Source: Formivibrio citricus
GTDB lineage: Bacteria; Pseudomonadota; Gammaproteobacteria; Burkholderiales; Chitinibacteraceae
DNA: 64,000 bases
Direction of reading: 5' to 3'
Assembly (NCBI RefSeq): GCF_900115065.1
Contig: NZ_FOVE01000013.1
Span: 36,928-100,927, forward strand
Made by a program: the position numbers and the translations under genes. The first letter of the stretch is position 1, and each line of letters starts with the position of its first letter. The notes under the pieces were generated by a model. It was not told the origin of the DNA. It saw only the letters and a list, made by a program, of their open reading frames with translations, and did not search any database. This document shows positions 55,309-64,000 of the stretch, piece after piece.

Positions 55309-57207
55309 TCATTCCACCTTGCCTGCCGCATCGGCAAGCTGTTTTTTCTTCAGAAACACCAGCAACAACGCGATGGCCGCCGGAGTAACCCCGGAAATAC
55401 GCGAAGCCTGGCCAAGGGTTTCCGGCCGCTGTTTACCGAGCTTTTGCTGTATTTCCTTCGACAGCCCGGAAACCTGGCTGTAATCGAAATCGGCAGGCAG
55501 CGTCACATGCTCCATATTGTCGCGTCGGGCCACCTCGTTCTGCTGGCGCTCGATATAACCCTGATATTTGAGCTGGATTTCCACCTGCTCGGCCACTTCC
55601 GGTTCCGCGACACCCGGCCCGGCCAGGGACAGCGTCATCAATCCGGCGTAGTCCACTTCCGGACGGCGCAGCAAATCGGCCAGCGTGAATTCGCGCTCAA
55701 TCTGCTTGCCGAGCAGGCGTTCGGCCTCGGCAGCATCCAGAATACGCGGATTGACCCATGTCGATTGCAGTCGCTGCTTTTCCGCCTCGATCGCATCGCG
55801 TTTGCGGCAGAACCTTGCCCATTGCTCATCTCCGATCAGGCCCAGTTTGCGGCCGGCATCGGTCAGACGCAGATCGGCGTTGTCTTCGCGCAACTGCAGA
55901 CGGAACTCGGCCCGGCTGGTGAACATGCGGTAAGGTTCGGTCACGCCCTTGGTAATCAGGTCGTCCACCAGCACGCCGAGATACGCTTCGTCGCGACCGG
56001 GGCACCAGGCTTCCTTGCCCTGCGCCTGCAGCGCCGCATTCAGGCCGGCATGCAGTCCTTGCGCGGCAGCTTCTTCATAACCCGTCGTGCCGTTGATCTG
56101 ACCAGCAAAAAACAAGCCGTCGATCGACTTGGTTTCGAACGAAGCTTTCAGGTTACGCGGGTCGAAATAGTCATACTCGATCGCATAGCCGGGGCGCAGG
56201 ATAAAGGCATTCTCCAGCCCTTTCATCGAGCGGATGGCCGCCAACTGAATATCGAACGGCAGACTGGTCGACACCCCGTTCGGGTAGAACTCGTGCGTGG
56301 TCAGGCCTTCCGGCTCCAGGAAAATCTGGTGACTTTCCCGGTCGGCGAAGCGGTTGATCTTGTCCTCGATCGACGGACAATAGCGCGGCCCAACGCCCTC
56401 GATCTTGCCCGTGAACATCGGGCTGCGGTCGAAACCGGAACGGATGATCTCGTGGGTACGCAAGTTGGTATGCGTCACCCAGCACGGCAACTGCTTCGGA
56501 TGCATGGCGCGCGAGCCGCGCACCGAAAACACCGGTTCGGGATCGTCTCCGGGCTGGGCCTCCAGCACGGAAAAATCGATTGTCCGGCCATCGATACGCG
56601 GCGGCGTTCCGGTTTTCAGGCGCCCAGCAGGCAGATGCAGTTCGCGCAGCCGCACGCCCAGTGTCGTAGCTGCCGGATCGCCCGCGCGCCCGCCCACATA
56701 GTTTTCCAGACCGATGTGTATCTTGCCCGAGAGAAACGTCCCGGCCGTCAGCACCACGGTTTTGCTATCGAAACGGATGCCTGCCTGCGTCACTACGCCA
56801 GCCACCCGTTCGCCTTGCATGATCAGGTCATCCGCCTGTTGCTGGAAAATATCGAGGTTTTCCTGGTTTTCCAGCATGCTGCGAATCGCGGCTTTGTACA
56901 GGACGCGGTCGGCCTGGGCGCGTGTTGCGCGCACGGCCGGCCCCTTGCTGGAGTTGAGCGTGCGGAACTGAATGCCGCCCATATCGGTGGCCAGCGCCAT
57001 CGCGCCCCCCAGGGCATCGACTTCGCGCACCAGATGGCCCTTGCCGATCCCGCCGATCGAAGGGTTGCACGACATCTGGCCGAGCGTTTCGATATTGTGG
57101 GTCAGAAGCAGTGTTTTGCAGCCCATGCGGGCCGCGGCCAACGCGGCTTCGGTACCGGCATGGCCGCCGCCGATCACGACGACGTCATAGCGAGTGGGAT
57201 ATAGCAT
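55309..57207 (-). CDS. mnmG: tRNA uridine-5-carboxymethylaminomethyl modification enzyme MnmG (GidA)
   Basis: 632 residues. FAD-binding [41 protein letters not shown] and the second motif [15 protein letters not shown] with a catalytic-cysteine region near PCWVTHTN. The C-terminal helical domain binds MnmE. ATG at 57207 is chosen over GTG-type codons upstream. It modifies the wobble uridine of several tRNAs. Confidence 0.97.
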   Translation of the reverse strand: MLYPTRYDVVVIGGGHAGTEAALAAARMGCKTLLLTHNIETLGQMSCNPSIGGIGKGHLVREVDALGGAMALATDMGGIQFRTLNSSKGPAVRATRAQADRVLYKAAIRSMLENQENLDIFQQQADDLIMQGERVAGVVTQAGIRFDSKTVVLTAGTFLSGKIHIGLENYVGGRAGDPAATTLGVRLRELHLPAGRLKTGTPPRIDGRTIDFSVLEAQPGDDPEPVFSVRGSRAMHPKQLPCWVTHTNLRTHEIIRSGFDRSPMFTGKIEGVGPRYCPSIEDKINRFADRESHQIFLEPEGLTTHEFYPNGVSTSLPFDIQLAAIRSMKGLENAFILRPGYAIEYDYFDPRNLKASFETKSIDGLFFAGQINGTTGYEEAAAQGLHAGLNAALQAQGKEAWCPGRDEAYLGVLVDDLITKGVTEPYRMFTSRAEFRLQLREDNADLRLTDAGRKLGLIGDEQWARFCRKRDAIEAEKQRLQSTWVNPRILDAAEAERLLGKQIEREFTLADLLRRPEVDYAGLMTLSLAGPGVAEPEVAEQVEIQLKYQGYIERQQNEVARRDNMEHVTLPADFDYSQVSGLSKEIQQKLGKQRPETLGQASRISGVTPAAIALLLVFLKKKQLADAAGKVE

Positions 57208-57254
57208 CAGACGTGCTCGCATCCGGGAGAAAAGGGCAGGTATTTTACGCCCAA

Positions 57255-58046
57255 TCAGTGGCTTGCGTCAGCCCACGCGGCCACGAGGGCCGCTCCCACG
57301 ATTCCGGCCTGGTTGCGCAATGCGGCCGGCAGAACCGGCGTCCGCAGCTTGAGTTCCGGAATGAAGCGCTCGTGCTTGCGGCTGATCCCCCCTCCCAGAA
57401 TGAAAAGATCGGGGGAAAAGAGCAGTTCAAGGTGGGCCAAGTATTCATTCAAGCGTTTGCTGTAAGTGCGCCACCCCAGCGAGTGCCGCTCCTTGGCCTT
57501 GGCCGAGCAATATTTTTCGGCGATATCGCCCTTGAACTGCAAATGGCCCAGCTCGGTATTGGAAACCAGCCGGCCATCCACGATCAGGGCACTGCCGATC
57601 CCCGTGCCGAGCGTCAGCACGATCACTGTACCCGCCACGCCCTTGGCTGCGCCGAAAACGGTCTCGGCAAGCCCTGCCGCATCGGCATCGTTGAGCAACA
57701 CGACGGGGCGTTCCAGCGCAAGGGAAAGGATGTCTTGGGCCGGCGCGTCGATCCAGCTCTTGTCCACGTTGGAAGCCGAACGGGTGACGCCATGCTGGAC
57801 GATTGCGGGAAAAGTGCAGCCGACAAGACCGGAGAATTCGAAGCGGTCCGCAAGCTCGCGAACCGCCTGCGCGACGGCTTCCGGGGTGGCAGGCTGCGGC
57901 GTTGCCAGATGGGCCCGTTCCGACAGCAAAGCGCCGGTCGAGACATCCACCAGCGCGCCCTTGATACCGGAGCCTCCGATATCGATCCCCAATACCGTGC
58001 CGAACGCCGGGAGAGTCCGGTCGGGGCATACGGATGACACTTCCAT
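57255..58046 (-). CDS. ppgK: polyphosphate glucokinase (ROK family)
   Basis: 263 residues. Phosphate motif [16 protein letters not shown], polyphosphate-glucokinase region [20 protein letters not shown], catalytic Asp in [12 protein letters not shown], and [14 protein letters not shown]. The enzyme phosphorylates glucose with polyphosphate or ATP. It overlaps the DUF4124 gene stop by one base. A PTS-like fusion lies at 61535, so sugar phosphate metabolism or regulation is represented twice here. Confidence 0.9.
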   Translation of the reverse strand: MEVSSVCPDRTLPAFGTVLGIDIGGSGIKGALVDVSTGALLSERAHLATPQPATPEAVAQAVRELADRFEFSGLVGCTFPAIVQHGVTRSASNVDKSWIDAPAQDILSLALERPVVLLNDADAAGLAETVFGAAKGVAGTVIVLTLGTGIGSALIVDGRLVSNTELGHLQFKGDIAEKYCSAKAKERHSLGWRTYSKRLNEYLAHLELLFSPDLFILGGGISRKHERFIPELKLRTPVLPAALRNQAGIVGAALVAAWADASH

Positions 58047-58642
58047 CAGCGCCGCACCGGTCCTTGCAACTCAATGAGACGCCGCTTGTCCGCTTCAGCC
58101 CGCGCCGTAATGGCGGCAATTTCTTCGTCCATCTTGCGCGCTTCCGCTTCCAGCGTTGCCAGTTCCTTGCGGGCAGCATCCAGATTGCTCTTGATGGAGT
58201 CGGGCACAGGTTTACCGGCGGCAGACAGGGTTTCGGCCTGAGTATTCAACCGGCTGCTCTTTTCGCCCACGGATTGCTGTTGCAGCTTGTTGGTCTGCAA
58301 TCGGGCCCGCACTGCCTCAATCTGCCGGTCACGCAGGAAATCGATTTCCTCGGGCTTGGAAAAAGACTGTCGCAGTGCGTTGTCACGGCGTTTCTGCTCA
58401 ATCAGTTTCTGTTGTTCCTCGGCGCGCAGAGCCGCATCACCCGCCGAGGCCGCTTTGGCCGGCGTCTTGCGGACCACGCCGCGCTGGTCCAGCTCCGATA
58501 CGCCTTTGGCTCCGGCAGGCGGGGGCTTGTCGCTGAATTGCACGCGGCCGTTCTCGTCCACCCATTTGTACAGGCGAGCTTCTGCAGCCAGCGAAGCGAT
58601 TGCCAGCAAGGTTGTCACGAAGAAAATGCCTGTCTTTTTCAT
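58046..58642 (-). CDS. DUF4124-domain exported protein
   Basis: 198 residues. Signal peptide [22 protein letters not shown] is followed by the DUF4124 motif [19 protein letters not shown]. The rest (about 75-198) is a charged coiled coil ([20 protein letters not shown]). The role is unknown; a periplasmic structural or adaptor protein is likely. ATG at 58642 is chosen because it gives the signal peptide. Confidence 0.85.
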   Translation of the reverse strand: MKKTGIFFVTTLLAIASLAAEARLYKWVDENGRVQFSDKPPPAGAKGVSELDQRGVVRKTPAKAASAGDAALRAEEQQKLIEQKRRDNALRQSFSKPEEIDFLRDRQIEAVRARLQTNKLQQQSVGEKSSRLNTQAETLSAAGKPVPDSIKSNLDAARKELATLEAEARKMDEEIAAITARAEADKRRLIELQGPVRR

Positions 58643-58658
58643 GAGGTGCTCTGAGATT

Positions 58659-59297
58659 TCAGATTCCGTATTGGGCTCGATAAGCCCCGACTCTTTTCTC
58701 GTTTTCGACCATTTCCGGTCGATCCGCAAGATAAGCCAGCAAATCGTCGAGCGAAGCGATGCTGATGACCGGGATGCCATAGTCGCGCTCGACTTCCTGC
58801 ACCGCCGACAATTCACCCTGCCCGCGCTCGCGCCGGTCCAACGCAATCACCACCCCCGCCGGCTCGGCGCCTGCGGCACGGATCATTTCCACCGATTCAC
58901 GCACCGAGGTTCCGGCCGAAATGACATCGTCGATGATCAGCACCCGCCCCTTGAGTGGCGCGCCAACCAGAACGCCGCCTTCGCCGTGATCTTTGGCCTC
59001 TTTGCGGTTGTAACAGAACGGTGTTTCTCGTCCGCTATCGGCCAAAGCAACTGCCGTAGCTGCTGCCAGCGTAATGCCCTTGTAGGCCGGGCCGAACAGC
59101 ACATCGAACTGAACATCCGATGCCTGGATTGCCTTGGCGTAAAAACGCGACAGCGAACCCAGCGCCGTACCGGTGTAGAACAAGCCGGCATTGAAAAAGT
59201 ACGGGGAAGCTCGCCCGGCCTTGGTGATAAACTCGCCGAAACGCAGCACATTCTGTTCAACGGCAAAGGCAATAAAATTGCGGCGAAAATCGCTCAT
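58659..59297 (-). CDS. pyrE: orotate phosphoribosyltransferase
   Basis: 212 residues. PRPP-binding motif [17 protein letters not shown], substrate loop [13 protein letters not shown], and [14 protein letters not shown] [14 protein letters not shown]. It converts orotate to OMP. ATG at 59297 is chosen by homology; it is divergent from xthA, 71 bp away. Confidence 0.96.
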   Translation of the reverse strand: MSDFRRNFIAFAVEQNVLRFGEFITKAGRASPYFFNAGLFYTGTALGSLSRFYAKAIQASDVQFDVLFGPAYKGITLAAATAVALADSGRETPFCYNRKEAKDHGEGGVLVGAPLKGRVLIIDDVISAGTSVRESVEMIRAAGAEPAGVVIALDRRERGQGELSAVQEVERDYGIPVISIASLDDLLAYLADRPEMVENEKRVGAYRAQYGI

Positions 59298-59368
59298 GCA
59301 GAATTCCTGTGTCTTGTCTGATTGCGTACAGACCCCAAGGATAGCAATTTTCAGGAGCAAGTTCATTC

Positions 59369-60142
59369 ATGCGTATCATCGGAGCCAACCTCAACGGCAT
59401 TCGTTCTGCGAACAACAAGGGTTTTTTTGACTGGCTCGCCGCACAGGATGCCGACATCGTGGCCGTTCAGGAACTGAAAGCCCAGGAAGCGGATATCGCG
59501 CAGGCATTGCGCAATCCACACGGATTTCACGGTTACTTCCACTACGCGGAGAAAAAAGGCTACAGCGGGGTCGGGCTTTATTGCCGCCGCGAGCCGGACC
59601 GGGTCATTGAGGGGTTGGGTATCCCCGATATCGATTCAGAAGGCCGCTACCTGGAGGCCCGGTTCGGCAACCTGTCCGTGGTCTCGCTCTATCTACCCTC
59701 GGGCTCCAGTTCGGAAGAGCGCCAGCAAGCCAAATTCACCTTTATGGACCATTTTCACCCGCATCTGGAGAACCTCATCGCCAGCCAGCGCGAAGTCGTC
59801 CTCGTTGGCGACTGGAACATTGCCCATCGCGAAATCGATCTGAAAAACTGGAAAGGCAACCAGAAAAATTCCGGTTTTTTACCCGAAGAGCGCGCCTGGA
59901 TCGGCCAACTGTTTGACGGACTGGGGTACGTCGATATCTGGCGCACACTCCACCCCGAAGATCCCGGCTACACTTGGTGGTCTAACCGCGGGCAGGCTTA
60001 TGCCAAGAATGTCGGCTGGCGCATCGACTACCACATTGCCACACCCGGCATAGCAGCTGCTGCCCAATCCGCGCAGGTCTACAAAGGAGAAAAATTCTCG
60101 GACCATGCGCCGTTGATCGTGGATTACGACTGGCCGGGTTGA
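59369..60142 (+). CDS. xthA: exodeoxyribonuclease III
   Basis: 257 residues of the EEP nuclease family. Metal-binding residues are visible in GANLNGIRSA, VAVQELKAQEADI, VLVGDWNIAHREIDL and the terminal SDHAPLIVDYDW. It acts on AP sites and 3' blocks in DNA repair. It overlaps the convergent ampG stop by 19 bp. Confidence 0.95.
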   Translation: MRIIGANLNGIRSANNKGFFDWLAAQDADIVAVQELKAQEADIAQALRNPHGFHGYFHYAEKKGYSGVGLYCRREPDRVIEGLGIPDIDSEGRYLEARFGNLSVVSLYLPSGSSSEERQQAKFTFMDHFHPHLENLIASQREVVLVGDWNIAHREIDLKNWKGNQKNSGFLPEERAWIGQLFDGLGYVDIWRTLHPEDPGYTWWSNRGQAYAKNVGWRIDYHIATPGIAAAAQSAQVYKGEKFSDHAPLIVDYDWPG

Positions 60143-61401
60143 GTATCGATTGCCGGCTCATTCCATGGCGCCACTTTCAACAGCAGAGTCATCCCCGGCA
60201 CAGCCAACACTGTACACAACACAAAAAAATTGAACCAGCCAAGATACTCGACCAGCCAGCCCGCGCTGGCATTGATGAAGGTGCGCGGTACCGCCATCAG
60301 GCTGGTAAACAACGCAAGTTGGGTGGCCGTATAGGCCGGGTGCGTCATTCGCGCCATCCAGGCAACGAACGCCGTCGTTCCCAGACCAACACCAACCGCT
60401 TCGGCTGCGATCACGACAGCCAGGATCGCGAGGCGCGGAGCATCGGATGGAGCGGGACCGCGCCAAGCCAGCCAGGCAAATCCCAGAATGGCCGCCCACT
60501 GCAAAAAACCGAATACCCATAAGGCCCGATTGATTCCCAGTCTGACCATCCACACTCCACCAACCAGACCCGCAATCACGCTCGGCCACAGACCGGCGTT
60601 CTTGGCAACAATGCCGATTTCAGTTTTCGAGAATCCCATATCGAGGTAGAACGGCGTGGCAAGCGCAGTACACAGCGAATCGCCCAGCTTGTAGAGCAGG
60701 ATGAAAACAAGAACCAGCAGGGCCGACTGAATTCCTTGCCGATTGAAAAATTCATGAAACGGCTCTACCACCGCTTGGCGCAGTGTCCGGGGCGAGCCAA
60801 ACATACCTGCTGGTTCGGCCACCCACAAGGTCATCGCCACGCCAGGCAGCATGAACAAGGCGGTGATGATGAAAACCGCGTTCCATGGCAAATGATCGGC
60901 AAGGATCAGGGAGATGGCTCCAGGAACCAAACCGGCAATCTTGTACGCATTCACATGGATGGCGTTGCCCAGGCCCAACTCGATTTCCGGGAGCAATTCG
61001 CGGCGGAACGCATCCAGAACGATATCTTGCGTCGCAGAAAGAAAAGCAATGGCAGCGGTCAACAGCAGGACCACTTCAATTTGCACTGAAGGTGCGATCT
61101 GACCAAGCGCAGCAATCGCGCCAACCAGCAGAATCTGTGTGACAAGCATCCAGCTACGGCGGCGACCAAGCAACGGCAAGGCATAACGATCCAGCAAGGG
61201 CGACCAGACAAATTTCCAGGTGTAGGGGAATTGGATCAGGGCAAAAGCACCGATCATCTTGAGGCTCAGGCCCTCCGTCTTGAGCCAGGCAGGCACCAGG
61301 TTGAGCAGCAGATAGAGCGGCAATCCGGAACTAAAGCCGGTCAAGGTGCAGACCAACATGCGGCGGGTCAGAAGAAGTTGCCTCCAATTGGCTGTGGGCA
61401 T
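60124..61401 (-). CDS. ampG: AmpG-family muropeptide permease (MFS)
   Basis: 425 residues with about twelve membrane helices. AmpG features are SSGLPLYLLLNLVPAWLKTEG, FPYTWKFVWSPLLDRY, LSATQDIVLDAFRRELL and AYKIAGLVPGAISLI. It imports anhydro-muropeptides for cell-wall recycling. ATG at 61401 has AGGA six bases upstream and is preferred over GTG at 61416. Together with the NagZ-like enzyme at 19212 it suggests murein recycling capacity. Confidence 0.88.
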   Translation of the reverse strand: MPTANWRQLLLTRRMLVCTLTGFSSGLPLYLLLNLVPAWLKTEGLSLKMIGAFALIQFPYTWKFVWSPLLDRYALPLLGRRRSWMLVTQILLVGAIAALGQIAPSVQIEVVLLLTAAIAFLSATQDIVLDAFRRELLPEIELGLGNAIHVNAYKIAGLVPGAISLILADHLPWNAVFIITALFMLPGVAMTLWVAEPAGMFGSPRTLRQAVVEPFHEFFNRQGIQSALLVLVFILLYKLGDSLCTALATPFYLDMGFSKTEIGIVAKNAGLWPSVIAGLVGGVWMVRLGINRALWVFGFLQWAAILGFAWLAWRGPAPSDAPRLAILAVVIAAEAVGVGLGTTAFVAWMARMTHPAYTATQLALFTSLMAVPRTFINASAGWLVEYLGWFNFFVLCTVLAVPGMTLLLKVAPWNEPAIDTQPGQS

Positions 61402-61534
61402 AGCAAATCCTGTCACAAAAGAGCCCTAACCTTACCCAAAAACACGCGCCACCGCTAATCCAAAGCAGTCCGGGCGGCGGCGCAGTGGATGGTCATCTAA
61501 GATAAAAAAAAGCAACATACGATGCGAGCCGATC

Positions 61535-63640
61535 ATGAGCCACCCTCCTCATTTACAGCAACAACAAAATATCGCCGCCCCGCTTTCCGGAGACCCTGCC
61601 TCGCAACTCAGCAGTGAAACTGCGATTTCCGATCCCGTCGTGGTTCCCAACTCCGTAGGTTTGCATGCTCGCCCTGCTGCGTCGCTGGTCAATGCAGCCA
61701 AAGCCTATTCGTCCGAAATCCGCTTGCGCCGTGGCAACCGGGATGTAAATGCCAAATCTCTGGTCTCGATCATGAGTCTGGGTGTCAAGCAGGGGGACTC
61801 GGTCCTGCTTTCCGCTATCGGCCCCGACGCCCGAGAAGCAGTACAGAAACTGGCCGAACTGATTGCAACGGGGTGTGGAGAAGGAGAGGCCGAATCGACA
61901 CTGCCCCCGATGCCCTCGGCAATTCCAGCAGAAAAAAACATCGCTTTGTCCTGTGCACTGAATGGCATTCCCTCGGCACCTGGAATGGCAGTCGGTGTCA
62001 TCGTTCAAGTCCGGCAAGAAGAAATCGTCGTCAAGGAACGGGGTGAAGACCCCCTGCTCGAACGCCAGCAACTCGACGAGGCATTACGGGAAGCTGCCAT
62101 ACAATTGGAGGCGCTGCACGCCACCATTGCCGACCCAGACAAGGCCGCCATCTTCGCCGCCCACGAAGAGCTTCTCAGCGATCCGGAATTGCTGGATCTG
62201 GTTGTATCCGGAATCAGCCATGGTCAAAGCGCCGCGTATGCATGGCAAGCCGCCTGCAAAGCCTATGCCAACCAACTCGCAGCGCTCAAAGATGAGGTTC
62301 TTGCCGGGCGCGCCAATGACATCCGGGATGTCAGCCGACGGGTTCTGAAACTTCTGGCGGGAGTGACAGAAGAGGTCCCAGCACTGCCTGATAATGCCAT
62401 CCTCATTGCGGAAGACATGACTCCTTCGGAAACCGCTCACCTTGATCGGGACAAAGTACTCGGTTTTTGCACAACAGGGGGCGGCGCAACCAGTCACGTC
62501 GCTATCCTGGCCAGATCACTTGGCCTGCCTGCTATTTGTGGCATTGAGGAACGTGCCCTACGGGTTGAGAACGGGACACCCGCCATTCTGGATGGATACA
62601 GCGGCACGTTGTCGCTCAATCCGCCTCCGCTAGCCATTGCCAAGGCCCGATCACAGCAAGCCCGTGTCTTGCGTCAACACGCCAATGCGATGGAACACGC
62701 GCAAGAGCACGCTTCGACCCTTGATGATCAGCGAATCGAGGTGGTGGCCAATATTGGCAGCGTAACCGAAGCCTTCGATGCAATTGCCCAAGGCGGGGAG
62801 GGTGTCGGGCTGCTACGCACGGAATTTTTATATCTGGAGCGCACGACGCCTCCCAGCGAAGCCGAGCAGGCAGCCAACTATTGTGCGATTGCCAAGACGC
62901 TCGGACCCAAAAACATTCTGGTCTTGCGAACGCTGGATGTGGGTGGAGACAAACCTTTGGCCTACTTGCCTTTGCCGGCAGAAGAAAACCCTTACCTCGG
63001 CATCCGCGGCATCAGATTACTTGCAGTAGAGCCCGAGATACTGCGCACACAGATCCGCGCAGCTTTGCAGGCAGCCAGCTTTACGCGCCTGCATCTGATG
63101 TTCCCAATGGTTGCTACGCTTGAAGAACTCCGGGAAGCACGCAAACTCGTAGAGGAAGAAAAAAAACAGCTCGGCAGCCATATGCCAGTCAATGTCGGCC
63201 TCATGATTGAGGTGCCATCAGCCGCGCTCATGGCAGAAAAATTTGCCAAGGAAGCGGATTTCTTCTCAATCGGCACCAACGACCTGACTCAATATACGTT
63301 GGCAATGGATCGAGGGCACCCCAAGCTGGCCGCAAGCGCCGACGCTTTTCATCCCAGCGTCCTTCAATTGATCGCGATCACAACCGCAGGAGCTCACAAG
63401 CATGGCAAATGGGTTGGCATTTGCGGAGGCATGGCATCGGATCCGCTGGCTGTCCCTCTGCTGATCGGGCTTGGAGTGGACGAACTTTCAGTTAGCATAC
63501 CGAGCATCGCTACAACCAAGGCACTCATCCGCAAACTCAGCAAGGCCGAATGTGAAAAACTGGCGCGGCATGCTCTTGGAATGGAAACCGCCAGTGAAGT
63601 ACGAGAACTATTCAACGGCTTTCTGGCACACAAATCGTAG
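61535..63640 (+). CDS. HPr-Enzyme I fusion (PTS phosphotransfer protein)
   Basis: 701 residues. After a polar 30-residue lead, an HPr domain (about 33-118) has the phospho-acceptor His44 in NSVGLHARPAASLV and the Ser46-like region NAKSLVSIMSLGV. The Enzyme I part (about 138-701) has the phospho-His in GGGATSHVAILARS, PEP-binding EGVGLLRTEFLYL and RTLDVGGDKPLAYL, and GICGGMASDP. Usually HPr and EI are separate proteins, or FruB-type fusions carry an EIIA domain too; none is visible here. No sugar permease lies nearby, so the role may be regulatory. Confidence 0.93.
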   Translation: MSHPPHLQQQQNIAAPLSGDPASQLSSETAISDPVVVPNSVGLHARPAASLVNAAKAYSSEIRLRRGNRDVNAKSLVSIMSLGVKQGDSVLLSAIGPDAREAVQKLAELIATGCGEGEAESTLPPMPSAIPAEKNIALSCALNGIPSAPGMAVGVIVQVRQEEIVVKERGEDPLLERQQLDEALREAAIQLEALHATIADPDKAAIFAAHEELLSDPELLDLVVSGISHGQSAAYAWQAACKAYANQLAALKDEVLAGRANDIRDVSRRVLKLLAGVTEEVPALPDNAILIAEDMTPSETAHLDRDKVLGFCTTGGGATSHVAILARSLGLPAICGIEERALRVENGTPAILDGYSGTLSLNPPPLAIAKARSQQARVLRQHANAMEHAQEHASTLDDQRIEVVANIGSVTEAFDAIAQGGEGVGLLRTEFLYLERTTPPSEAEQAANYCAIAKTLGPKNILVLRTLDVGGDKPLAYLPLPAEENPYLGIRGIRLLAVEPEILRTQIRAALQAASFTRLHLMFPMVATLEELREARKLVEEEKKQLGSHMPVNVGLMIEVPSAALMAEKFAKEADFFSIGTNDLTQYTLAMDRGHPKLAASADAFHPSVLQLIAITTAGAHKHGKWVGICGGMASDPLAVPLLIGLGVDELSVSIPSIATTKALIRKLSKAECEKLARHALGMETASEVRELFNGFLAHKS

Positions 63641-63656
63641 CCGCATCTTGAAAAGC

Positions 63657-63690
63657 AAAACCCCCAGCCACGTTTGTAGCTGGGGGTTTT
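63657..63690. terminator. bidirectional terminator between the PTS fusion and the rRNA operon
   Basis: CCCCCAGC and GCTGGGGG form the stem, with AAAA before and TTTT after, so it works for both the plus-strand gene and the minus-strand rRNA operon. Confidence 0.9.
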
Positions 63691-63701
63691 CTGAGGGGAA
63701 G

Positions 63702-63816
63702 TCTGGCGATGACCTACTTTCACACGGGAGCTCCGCACTATCATCGGCGCTGAGGCGTTTCACTGTCCTGTTCGGAATGGGAAGGAGTGGGACCGCCTCG
63801 CTAAGGTCGCCAGACA
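63702..63816 (-). rRNA. rrf: 5S rRNA
   Basis: On the minus strand it starts TGTCTGGCGACC and contains the conserved CCCATTCCGAACAG and GAAACGCC segments before closing with CGCCAGAC. Ends are set by the TCTGGCG/CGCCAGA pairing and are accurate to a few bases. Confidence 0.95.
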
Positions 63817-63907
63817 TAACTGGTTGTGGGCTGTTCTTTGAACAGCACACTGAATCTGGAAGAAGTAACACTAGGTTTGATTGTTCGCTTACGCGTTTCA
63901 GATTATA

Positions 63908-64000
63908 GGATCAAGCCGCACGGGCAATTAGTATCGGTTAGCTTAACGCATTACTGCGCTTCCACACCCGACCTATCAACGTCCTGGTCTCGAACGACCC
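63908..64000 (-). rRNA. rrl: 23S rRNA, 3' end (partial)
   Basis: On the minus strand it contains the conserved 3'-terminal sequence GTTAAGCTAACCGATACTAA and ends in GGCTTGATCCT. The gene continues beyond the right edge. A 91-bp spacer separates it from 5S. Confidence 0.95.

Noticed and set aside
54832..57204. A 790-residue open frame on the plus strand opposite mnmG
   Set aside because: mnmG and rsmG account for this DNA; the long antisense frame reflects codon bias.

Overview
The window reads as chromosome of a betaproteobacterium, probably a Nitrosomonadales-type or sulfur/iron-cycling lineage. I infer this from the protein families, the moderately high GC seen by eye (not computed), and the gene order mnmG-rsmG-parA-parB-atpIBEFHAGDC-glmU-glmS. 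I cannot name the genus from sequence alone. Most of the window is ordinary chromosome, with accessory stretches at about 1-16 kb, 28.6-37.6 kb and 39.2-41.6 kb.

1-6.3 kb handles reactive sulfur. Two pairs of half-size YeeE/YedE membrane proteins lie on either side of a two-cysteine ArsR repressor of the SqrR/BigR type and a divergent FAD reductase-rhodanese fusion. A YeiH-type exporter with its divergent LysR regulator (YeiE type) follows. 6.3-11.2 kb holds an orphan citrate lyase ligase and a metal/Fe-S group: an IscA-like protein, two NifX/NifB-like proteins (one with a His/Cys-rich tail), a ChrA transporter, a DUF134 regulator and a methyltransferase. A two-part DNA motif with identical 22-bp spacing precedes two of these transcription units. 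11.46-12.20 kb is a single integron gene cassette with an attC site. 12.3-16.3 kb is an envelope-stress locus (CpxR/CpxA-like pair, Spy-like protein, EF-hand protein) with GTAAA/GTTAA repeats in phase ahead of all its transcription units.

16.5-28.1 kb is housekeeping on the minus strand: hydrolase, dCMP deaminase, SdpI-like protein, endonuclease III, a membrane-anchored GH3 enzyme, the rnfABCDGE operon, pyrD and folD. tRNA-Pro, -Arg and -His form one unit at 28.2-28.6 kb. One copy of a 162-bp MITE sits after it and a second copy sits after rnfE.

29.0-37.6 kb is a type I restriction-modification locus (hsdM, hsdS, hsdR) with a GIY-YIG nuclease gene and an AbiE-like regulator/nucleotidyltransferase pair between hsdS and hsdR. 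sbcB and tRNA-Phe follow. A small lower-GC stretch after tRNA-Phe carries a decayed reading frame and two exported proteins of unknown function. creA, glmS, a small unknown gene, glmU, the full ATP synthase operon, parAB, rsmG, mnmG, ppgK, a DUF4124 protein, pyrE, xthA and ampG complete the core region. The window ends with an HPr-Enzyme I fusion, a bidirectional terminator, 5S rRNA and the 3' end of 23S rRNA on the minus strand.

The best leads for something undescribed are the shared 22-bp-spaced motif tying the IscA-like gene to the NifX/DUF134/ChrA group, the local Cpx-like regulon with an EF-hand protein, the isolated integron cassette whose flanks rebuild a palindromic target, and the AbiE-like pair inside the restriction locus.
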